20,558 bases of DNA, taken from Gemmatimonadota bacterium. GTDB lineage: Bacteria; Gemmatimonadota; Gemmatimonadetes; Gemmatimonadales; Gemmatimonadaceae. A model generated the notes under the pieces. That model was not told the origin of the DNA and ran no database searches. It saw only the letters and a program-made list of their open reading frames with translations. The position numbers and the translations under genes are program-made. Below are positions 8,199-15,479 of this stretch, one piece after another (the stretch's first letter is position 1; the number at the start of each line of letters is the position of its first letter). The stretch spans positions 1 to 20,558 of the forward strand of contig JADKAQ010000015.1 in the NCBI GenBank assembly GCA_016719105.1. Direction: 5' to 3'.

Positions 8199-8671
8199 AT
8201 GTCCGTCGGCAGCGAATACGACCTCGAGATTTCCAGTGTCCCGCGTGCCGCGGGCCCTGGTCTGGCAGGCGTGGAGCGATCCCGCCCATCTCAAGGAATG
8301 GTGGTGCCCCGCCGTGGACCACCGAGGTGCGCGCCTTCGACCTCAGGCCAGGCGGTGCCTTTCACACCTTCATGCGCGGTCCCGATGGTGGCACCAGCGA
8401 CAACCCGGGTGCCTTCCTCGAGGTGGTTCCCCAGTCACGCCTCGTCTGGACCTCGGCGCTGCTCGAACACTGGCGCCCAGCCGCCGACCCGTGGATGCCC
8501 CTGACGGCCTACATCAACCTCTCCGATGAGGGGGAGCACACGCGCTACGTGGCGACGGTGCTCCACAAGGACAAGGCGACGCGCGACCAGCATGAGGCGA
8601 TGGGGTTCTTCGACGGCTGGGGGACCTGCATCACGCAGTTGGAGGAGTTCGCGGCGTCGCTACGCCGCTGA
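8199..8671 (+). CDS. SRPBCC/AHSA1-domain protein
   Basis: START-fold (SRPBCC, AHSA1-type) protein of about 157 residues. The ATG at 8199 follows AAAGGAG (8185-8191) with a 7-base spacer. The N-terminus MSVGSEYDLEIS, then RVPRALVWQAWSDPAHLKEW, EVRAFDLRPGGAFHTFMRGP, GAFLEVVPQSRLVWTSALLE, and the C-terminal helix HEAMGFFDGWGTCITQLEEF cover the whole domain. Indels near 8240 and 8315 shift the frame; from about 8327 it is clean to the TGA. The fold has a deep hydrophobic cavity, and these proteins are commonly encoded just downstream of an ArsR regulator, as here. Ligand and physiological role are unknown. Confidence 0.9.
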
Positions 8672-8683
8672 CGCCATCGCTCG

Positions 8684-9022
8684 TCAGGCGGGGAAGCTTC
8701 CGTCCTCGGCGAGTCCCAGCAGGTTCCCCGCCGGGTCCTTGAACAGGGCGAACGTCACCACCCCCGGCACCACCGTTCGCGGGATCACCACAGTCCCGCC
8801 GGACGCGGCGATGGTCGCCAGCGATTGCGTGATGTCGGGGACGCCGAAATAGAGCACCTTGTCGGGCGGGTCCTGGCGCAACCCGCCACGCAGGCTGCCG
8901 GTGTTGGCCGCGGCGATGGCCGAGTCGGTGCCGATCTGCCAGCCGAAGACGCCGCTGTAGAAGGCGCGGAGCGCCGCCACGTCGGGGCCGGCGAATTCGA
9001 AGTACACGAGTGGGGCAGGCAT
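8684..9022 (-). CDS. VOC-family (glyoxalase/bleomycin-resistance fold) protein
   Basis: Intact 112-aa ORF. The ATG at 9022 is preceded by AGAGGT with a 6-base spacer. One full VOC module is visible: VYFEFAGPDVAALRAFYSGV, FGWQIGTD, then VLYFGVPDITQSLATIAASG and FALFKDPAGNLLGLAEDGSF. The first beta-alpha unit carries FYSGVFGW and the second KDPAGNLLGL, both standard for the superfamily. In metal-dependent members a Glu late in the domain and a His early bind metal. Here VYFEF and LAEDG are present but the usual early His is not, so catalysis is doubtful and a binding role is possible. Convergent with the SRPBCC gene (12-bp gap) and 43 bp after the DUF4199 gene on the same strand. Confidence 0.9.
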   Translation of the reverse strand: MPAPLVYFEFAGPDVAALRAFYSGVFGWQIGTDSAIAAANTGSLRGGLRQDPPDKVLYFGVPDITQSLATIAASGGTVVIPRTVVPGVVTFALFKDPAGNLLGLAEDGSFPA

Positions 9023-9065
9023 CACATGACCTCTGAGATGGGGTGATTGGTCGTGTCGTGCGTGG

Positions 9066-9627
9066 TCATGCGCGGGAGATGCCGGGCGCGGTCGTCGCAC
9101 CAGCATCCTCATCCCGTCGCTTCCGGCTCATCACGCCGGCGGCGATGAGGGCGAACAGGAGCCCCACCGGGAGCGGCTCCAGGAAGGTGATCGCGATGTT
9201 CACGAGCGGCTTCTGGTACATCGCCTGGAACTCCTCCATCTCCTTCCGCTTGGCGGCGAGTTGGGCTTCGTTGGCCCCGGACTTCCGCTCCTTCTCGATT
9301 GCCTGCGCGGTCATCTTCTCGGAGTAGCCGGGGTCAGCTTGAAGTACATCACTTCCACGTGGCGACGTAGCAGCTGCTGGCGACGAACATGATCAGGAAG
9401 CCGACCAGGAAGGCGCGCGCCCGAAGGTGATGCGCCCGCCGGCCACGTTGTCGCGATACGTCTTGACCCTCCACGAAGATCATCAGGAAGGCGAGGACCA
9501 TCGACGTGTAGCCGATGAGCATCCCCTTCTCGGACCCGATCTGCTCCTGGAACGGCATGGCGATGAGCAGCATCGCCGACATGATCGTCCCGGCGATGAG
9601 CCCGAACGTCAGCACGATTTTTCGCAT
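9066..9627 (-). CDS. DUF4199 membrane protein, frameshifted
   Basis: Membrane protein of the DUF4199 family, about 180 residues with four hydrophobic segments. The ATG at 9627 (MRKIVLTFGLIAGTIMSAML) has GGGAG close upstream. First half: IGSEKGMLIGYTSMVLAFLM and RAFLVGFLIMFVASSCYVAT. Second half in another frame: a soluble charged helix (EKERKSGANEAQLAAKRKEM) and FLEPLPVGLLFALIAAGVMS, ending AGATTAPGISRA. Indels near 9465, 9420 and 9340 separate the parts; they join in the normal family order, so this is one gene. Function is unknown. In this window it lies between a membrane-anchored LuxR regulator and a VOC gene, all on the same strand. Confidence 0.87.
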
Positions 9628-9699
9628 GACAACTCCCGGTTGGTTGAGGAGGGGCGAGTCTATCCGTCGTCCCCCGCCGCGCGCGTCACACGAACGGGT

Positions 9700-9725
9700 G
9701 ATTTTGGGCGATCTGGGGCAAAATC
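9700..9725. repeat. Short inverted repeat between LuxR and DUF4199 genes
   Basis: GATTTTG (9700-9706) and CAAAATC (9719-9725) form a perfect 7-bp dyad with a 12-base loop in the 147-bp gap between the two genes. It is AT-rich against a GC-rich background and has no T-run after it, so it looks more like a protein-binding site than a terminator. It could be the operator used by the neighbouring LuxR protein, but that is a guess. Confidence 0.4.
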
Positions 9726-9774
9726 ATGCGAAAGTAGGAGGGTTCGGGGCGGCGCCTTCGGGGGGCCGAGCCCC

Positions 9775-10245
9775 TCACGGAATCAGGCGCAGCTCCGCCC
9801 AGCTGCACCGCCTGCGTCCGTCGCCGGGCTCCCAGCTTGTCGAAGACCCGGCTCGAATGCGTCTTGACGGTGTTTTCGCTCACCGACACCCGCTCCGCAA
9901 TCTCCCGGTTGCTCAACCCCTCGGCCATCAGCGCGAGGATCTCCAGCTCGCGCGGGTGATCCGGAGCGCCCGGACCTTCTGCTCGTCGCGCACGAAGGTG
10001 GCCGGCGCGGGGACGTGGACCGGCACCGGAACGTGAATCTCCTGAATCTCCCGCACGACGACGGGCTCGGCGGGGCGGGTCAGCCTGAGGCCGAGCCAGA
10101 TCCCCAGCCCGGCGAAGACCGCCGCGACCAGTGCGCCATAGATCTCGATCGAGTGCTCGACGATGATCCAGCGGTACTGAATGAAGCGGAGCACGGCGAC
10201 CAGGGCGCCGCACAGGAGACCGTACAGAAGGACGTGCTTACGCAT
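9775..10245 (-). CDS. Membrane-anchored LuxR-type transcriptional regulator
   Basis: The ATG at 10245 starts two transmembrane helices (VLLYGLLCGALVAVLRF; YGALVAAVFAGLGIWLGLRL), then a linker rich in Pro and Val (VREIQEIHVPVPVHVPAPAT). A C-terminal LuxR/GerE helix-turn-helix follows, with LTPRE replaced here by HPRELEIL, then LMAEGLSNREIAERVSVSEN and TVKTHSSRVFDKLGARRRTQ. An indel near 9965 joins the linker frame to the DNA-binding frame. A second near 9795 restores the usual end AELRLIP and the stop at 9775-9777; without it the frame runs to 9686. There is no receiver domain, so any signal would have to come through the membrane part or a partner. It is divergent from the epimerase gene and lies upstream of DUF4199 and VOC. 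Confidence 0.85.
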
Positions 10246-10388
10246 TCCCGCAGCTGGAGAGGGGCGGGTCCGGAAAGGGACGCGATCCGACGCAGAAGGG
10301 CAAGCGCCACCGCGCCGCCGGGTGACATTCCGGATCGCTGTTCCGCGCGCCACTTTCGGGGATCTCTCACCCGTCAGGCTCTGCCGCC

Positions 10389-11584
10389 ATGTCATCGTCC
10401 CGCCGCGACTTCCTTCACACCGCCGCACTCGCTGGTGCTGGGCTCGCCCTCTCCCCCTCGATCGCATCTGCGTCGGGAGCCCGTGCGAACGCGAATCCGG
10501 GCGAGCGCCGCGATCCCACGCCATCCGTGGCCCCCAAGAAGCTCCTGATCCTGGGCGGCACCGGCTTCATCGGCCCCAACACGGTGAAGTACGCCCTCGC
10601 CCGCGGGCACGAGGTCACGATCCTCACGCGCGGGCGCAGTGCCAGGTGGACGGCGTCGAGCACATCACCGCCGACCGCGAGGGCGACATGGGGATGCTCT
10701 CAAAGCGGAAGTGGACGCGGTGTCGACAACAATGCGCGAGACTACCGATGGGGTTGCGCGCGAATTGTGTGGCGGCGCTCAGGACTCCACGGGACACTAC
10801 CTCTTTGTCTCGTCGATCTCGGCGTACAAGACCGATACGATGAGCTACGCGACCGCGGGGAACGTGCGCACGGAGCCGATCTGACGAATCGCACCGAGCG
10901 TTTCGCCCCGCCGCCGGGGTTCAAGGACGGCGATGAGGCGCCGTACGGCCTCACGAAGGCGATCTCCGAGAACCTCGTGCACGCCGCGTTCCCGAAGCGC
11001 GCCACCATCGTGCGCCCTGGGCTCATCGTGGGCCCCACCGACCCGACCGATCGCTTCACGTACTGGCCGGTGCGCGTCGACGAGGGGGCGAAGTTCTCGC
11101 CCCGGGGAACCCCAACCACTCGTCGCGGGTCATCGACCAGCGCGATCTCACGGAGTGGATCGACAGGCTCGCCGAGAACGGGTGATGGGCGACTTCAACG
11201 CCACCGGCCCCGGCGACGCGGATGAGCTTTAGCCGAGATGCTCGGCTGCCGTCGCGCGGTGACCTCGACCCCGGTCTCGTTTACCGGGTCCCCGAGTCGT
11301 TCCTGGCCGAGCAGAAGGCGGCGATCTGGAGCGAGATCCCGGCGTGGGCCCCGGGCGACGCGCTGATGACGTGAACGTGAAGCGTGCCATTGCGGCTGGG
11401 CTCACCTACCGACCCCTTTGCCGTCACGGCGCTCGACACGCTACCGTGTGGGACAAGTCGCGTCCCACCGCCGACCGCGCCAAGCGTGCGGCGGGGACTA
11501 GCGGGCGCGGGAGGCGGAGAGATCCTCGCGCGCTGGCGGCAGCGCGCGAAGCAGCGCGCGACGCGGGGTGCGACGGAAGACTGA
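10389..11584 (+). CDS. Tat-exported NAD-dependent epimerase/dehydratase family protein, frameshifted
   Basis: Extended-SDR protein with a twin-arginine signal. The ATG at 10389 gives SSSRRDFLHTAALAGAGLAL and cleavage near ASA. The dinucleotide-binding motif is KKLLILGGTGFIGPNTVKYA (GxxGxxG). Later fragments in other frames are LFVSSISAYK (active-site Ser strand), YGLTKAISENLVHAAFPKRA in place of the usual YxxxK helix, and IVRPGLIVGPTDPTDRFTYW. The C-terminal part continues far beyond the first in-frame stop: MGDFNATGP, FLAEQKAAIWSE, AWAPGD, VNVKRAIAAGLTYRP, VTALDTL, ILARWRQRAKQRATRGATED, ending with TGA at 11582-11584. The gene is therefore about 390 codons with many indels. The substrate is unknown; in such exported forms it may be a sugar or glycan. 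The 143-bp gap upstream is shared with the divergent LuxR gene. Confidence 0.87.
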
Positions 11585-13727
11585 CGGGAGCTGCAACGCA
11601 CCCGTGCGTCCACCGCCACCACGCCGTGCGCGAAGGCGAGGAGCGGATTGACGTCCAGTTCCGCGATCACGGGAAAGTCCGCGGCGAGTTATCCAGCCGG
11701 CACAGGGCATCGACCAGTGCCGGCTCTTGTGCAGGCGGCCCACCGCGAAGCCCCTGAGCACGCGCGTGCCCCGCGGATCCCGCGGAGCATGTCGAGCGCC
11801 TGCGCGTCGTCGATGGGGGCACGCGGAAGATCACGTCCTGCAACGCCTCGACGAAGACGCCGCCCAACGCCCGAACATGAGCAGTGGGCCGAAGCGCGGG
11901 TCGTGCATGATCCCGGCGATCGTCTCGCGCCCACCGTGAGGTAGCGCTGCAGCACCACCCCATCGATGTGCGCGGTCGGTGCCGCCAGCCGCACGCGCGT
12001 CATCATCTGCGCGTAGGCGTCCGCAGCTCGTCGGCATCGGCGATCCCGAGTACGCCGCCGACATCGGTCTTGTGGAGATGTCGCGGCTCGCGAGCTTCAG
12101 GACGAGCGGGTAGCGCGTTTGCAGCGGCCGCATCGTCGAGTCCCGTGGCATCGCCCGTGGCGACGAAGCGCACGTCGGCCACCGGATGGGCGCTATAGCG
12201 CAGCCAGGGCGATGGACTCGCCCTCTGACAGATGCGCGCGTCCCTCGCGGGCGCGCCGTCGATGATCGCCGCGGCCCTGGCGATCGACCTCGCCGCGGCG
12301 TCGCGCTTCGCTGCGATGCTCCACCCCCCATTCGCGCTGCCGGTTGGGCGCGTTCAGGGCGCGCGCCGCGCCTCGGGGAAGATGTAGGCGGGGATCCCCG
12401 CCTGGCGCAACTCGGGCCGCCTTCGCGGCGCCCCCTTGAGCCCCATCAGCACGGCCGCATCGGCTTGCGGGGCGGGTCACGGCCGCACTGACGATCGCTT
12501 CGGCCAAGTCCTCCTGCCTAACGCCGAACGGCGGGACGAAGATCGGGACCACCGTGTCGATGTTGGGATCGGCGAGGAAGGCGGTGAGCGCCGCCTTGTA
12601 GCCGGCAGGGGTGGCGGAGGCGATCATGTCCGAGCGGGATTGCGAATCGAGGCCTTAGGCGGGAAGAGCGGGCGCAACGTCTCGACGGTCGCCGGGCTCA
12701 GCTCCACGAGTTCAGACCCCTGGGTCTCATCGCGTCGGCGGCGAGGATCCCGGGGCCGCCGGCGTTGGTGAGCACAGCGGTGCGACGCGACCGGGGCGCG
12801 CCAGCACGCCGAACCCCATCGCCATGTCGAACCGGTCCTCGATGGGTTGGCGCGCAGGACGCCGGCCTGCGTCAACATCGCGTCGAAACCACGCCGTGTC
12901 GCTCGCGGCGAGAGTGCGCCGGTGCGATGACGCGGCGGCTTTAACGCACCGAAACGCCCCGACTTCCCGACGATGATCGGCAGGTAGCTTGGTGATGCGT
13001 GACGCCGACTCAGGAAAGCGCCGAAGGGGTCGCCAGGACCTCCAAACGTACATCGGGATCACCTTCACCGCCGGGTCGATCTTTACTGCTCGAGCAGCTT
13101 CGGTGCTGGAGACGTCGGGGAGTTGCCGATCTGGCACAAACTGCGAGATGCCAATCGCTGCTCACCAGCGCGCGTAGTCCAGCCCGCTCAACCCCAGCGC
13201 CCCCGACGCTGCGAGACGAAGGCCCGTGGGCGAACAAGGAACGGTCGGGCGAAGGTCGCGTTCATCGACACCGCCGGGTCTCGGCGTTGATCACCCCATG
13301 CGGTGCGGGACCGATCGTGCGCATCCCGTGCCGATGGACGATCGCGCCAGATCGCCTCCAGCGTCCACGCCGGCTCCCATCTCACGGAAGCCGGCGACGA
13401 TGACGATCAACGCCTTCACCCCGGCCGCGCCACTGCGACTCCGGCCGCGTGAGAATTTTCTCCTTCGGCTTTTGGGTTTTGGCCGCAACGTCCACCGGTT
13501 CGAGGACATCGCCGAACTTGGCGGTAGGCGTGCACCGAACGGATGGACGACTGGTAATGCCCAGGTTGACCGGGTGGGCGATACCGTTGACCCCGAAGTC
13601 GATAGGGTTCGAGAGGACCTGAGTTCCCCACCTGGCGCTGGCTCGCGCGGCGCTGAAGCGCCGATGAGCGGCGACGGTGCGCGGGGCGAGCAGTGGGGAG
13701 AGAGTCGAGGACGGGTGTAGCGTTCAC
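11498..13727 (-). CDS. NDP-forming acetyl/acyl-CoA synthetase, single chain, heavily frameshifted
   Basis: NDP-forming acyl-CoA synthetase (acetate--CoA ligase family), interconverting acyl-CoA + ADP + Pi with acid + ATP + CoA. Reassembled leftward in family order: CoA-binding domain (LLAPRTVAV, QVLSN, IDFG, NGIAHPVN, then GVKALIVIVAGFREMGAG); ligase domain with the loop carrying the phosphohistidine (AAASSHRRTLAASDTA, where SHTGALA is expected); FDMAMGFGVLARP; GILAAD; ELVELSPATVETLRPLFPP; NP, MIASATPAGYKAALTAFLAD. The ATP-grasp domain follows: YPLVLKLASRDIS, VVLQRYLTVGA, ETIAGIMHDPRFGPLLMFG, GVFVEALQDVIFRVPP and the C-terminal ELDVNPLLAFAHGVVAVDAR. A span of about 2.2 kb fits the usual 700-residue fused protein. 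The GTG start at 13727 (VNATPVLDSL) is tentative. The stop is uncertain: the last frame stops at 11498, overlapping the convergent epimerase gene. Confidence 0.88.
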
Positions 13728-13867
13728 GGGGGGGCACGATGACGGTCGGGTGCACGGGTACGCGCGCGCAACCTCGCGCCTCGTGCCGGCCGCAGCATCG
13801 ATAGCAACCCCCTACACCCCGCCGACTTTGGGGGAGCGCTCCGGCGCAGGGCGTCCGTCGCGCGCGC

Positions 13868-14422
13868 CTACGCGATGATGGTCTTGTTTCTTCGAGACCG
13901 CCGGGGAGATGGGGCCAGCGTCGGGCGTTGGCCGGCCCGTCCGCCAGCTTGAGGTGCCAGCGCAATCAGCCCGTAATGGTAGCCCCTCGTGCCGAAGCAT
14001 GTGCTGCAACAGGAGGAGTGGATGGTCGGTGGTGCTCCATCGCCATGCCTAACGTCTTCCTGATGACGCACTGCATCCCGCACGGCGCCGCGGCGCTTAT
14101 CGCGCAACATCTCCGTGGCTGACCTTGCTGCAGTGCGCGTCCGAGCACTCCTGCTCCAGCGACCGCCCGAAGGCACGAACTCCGAGGCGTCTTCTCGGCG
14201 ATGAACACCAGCCGCACGTAGTGCATGTTGCGCCGCCAGTTGGGCAGACGTTGGACTGTCCATCGCGCGCAGCATCTCGTGTCGAAGGAGGGCGAGGGCA
14301 GATTGACCAGGATATCAATCATTGTTCTTGTCCCCCGCGTCAAGCATGGCATCGAGCAGGGACCCGTCCGGGGAGTGCGGCATGTCGCGCGACGCCTCGA
14401 TGAAGTGATTGGGTGGTGGCAT
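13868..14422 (-). CDS. DinB-family (four-helix, metal-binding) protein, frameshifted
   Basis: DinB/YfiT-like four-helix bundle protein of about 184 residues, a superfamily of metal-dependent thiol transferases and related enzymes. Candidate ATG at 14422 (MPPPNHFIEASRDMPHSPDG), then SLLDAMLDAGDKNN, ILVNL, MLRAMDSPTSAQLAAQ, and the first metal-ligand helix MHYVRLVFIAEKTP. The second helix pair carries LLQHMLRHEG followed by YHYGLIALALKLAG, giving His-x3-His spacing for the metal site. The end is GPISPAV then RNKTIIA with TAG at 13868-13870. At least five indels (near 14325, 14290, 14255, 14180 and 13990) split it, but pieces follow family order with no repeats. There is no clear Shine-Dalgarno. 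It lies upstream of the acyl-CoA synthetase, same strand, with a 140-bp gap. Substrate unknown. Confidence 0.8.
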
Positions 14423-15479
14423 GACCGTCGACCGCGATCACCGCCGCGTGCGTGGACTACCCTCAGCCCCCCATGCGGCGCACGACGCAAGCAGTTGCGC
14501 ACTCGCCTTCCTGCGGTCTGCGAGGTCTGCCGCGGTCGATGGTGGCCACGACCCGCACGGCGTGGATCCAGGTTGGTGTGGTGATCGAAAACGCCGGGCG
14601 TCGCGCGCGATGGGAGCGCCGCTCCCATCACGACCGAAGGCGATGCTGACTCCACCACTCCAGCGCGTGTCGTCTCTGGCGGCCAGCACACGCTGTCGCC
14701 CCGCCATGTACTGCCTCGGTGTTGCCGAACGGAGGTGTCCGCCCCTCGGCGGGTCGACGAGCGCCAGGACATCCCTGACGTCGGGCGGTTGATCGCCTTG
14801 CGATGCCGCCGCGTCGGGCATTGGACGAATCGGCGACTGGGGTCGATCCAAGCATGCGGTGGGCCGTCTTCTTGGAGTACTGGAAGTGCAATCAGGACCG
14901 TCCCGATCGGGATGGCGCGAGGATCAACGGTCTGTCTGGGTATCATGCGGTACGATGGCGAGCGGGGCGTGCCTAACGCTTCCGTCGACCGACGCACGCC
15001 CGTTTTCATCTGCGGCTCGGGGGTCAGGCAGTTGGCGCGCATATGCGAGATCGGTGCGAGAGAAACCAGGCGGCCGCCTGGCAGGTTCCCGTGATGCACG
15101 AGCGGCCCTGACGGCGCGTACGATCCGACGTGGAAGAAGGCCACGAAAGTGGCGAGGAAGGCTCAGCAGACGCGACTGTAATCGATCCTGCATCGCACCC
15201 CCGATTACCACGCGCCCGTGCATGGGAGACGAGCCTGACCTTGGATCCGGTCTCCCCGACTGCTCCCCCCCCCGCCTCATCGCCCTCGCCCCGGTTCGAC
15301 TCGACGGCCCCTGACCGATCAGAGTCCCGCCGCGCCCCCGGTGAGCCCCGCCACCTGGAGATGGCACCGGACGCCAGTTTTACGGTGCCGCCACGCAGGT
15401 TCTCATACCGCCGGGGAGAGAGGGAGGATTTTTACCAGACTTCTGGAACAGAGAGTCGACCGCAGGAAACGCATCTACC
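14423..15479. other. Unresolved region, probably a broken gene on the minus strand
   Basis: No family could be recognised. The most protein-like stretch is on the minus strand from about 15250 to 14850 (AFFHVGSYAPSGPLVHHGNL, SLAPISHMRANCLTPEPQMK, TVDPRAIPIGTVLIALPV). The phrase VDPRAIPIGTVL resembles the first Asp segment of 3D-domain (MltA-like) proteins, but the second and third Asp segments are not visible, so I do not assign it. Further left, VRDVLALVDPPRGG and SITTPTWIHAVRVVATIDRG look coding in different frames. A rightward reading near 15115-15165 (YDPTWKKATKVARKAQQTRL) is a competing possibility. The 5' end of the RCC1-type gene may also lie at 15130-15479. The region appears badly affected by indels. 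Confidence 0.3.

Noticed and set aside
7848..8671. Toxin-antitoxin pair
   Set aside because: The second gene is a clear AHSA1/SRPBCC protein and ArsR-AHSA1 pairs are common metabolic or stress operons; nothing points to toxicity.
9745..9775. GC-rich hairpin after the LuxR gene as intrinsic terminator
   Set aside because: GGGGC and GCCCC can pair, but the loop is long, other pairings compete, and there is no T-run on the relevant strand.
14860..15010. 3D-domain (MltA-like) protein
   Set aside because: Only the VDPRAIPIGTVL segment fits; the other two Asp segments are not found in any frame.
13966..15144. One minus-strand open frame of about 390 codons
   Set aside because: It crosses the DinB gene and the unresolved region. 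Conserved DinB peptides jump in and out of this frame, so its length is chance in GC-rich DNA, not one protein.
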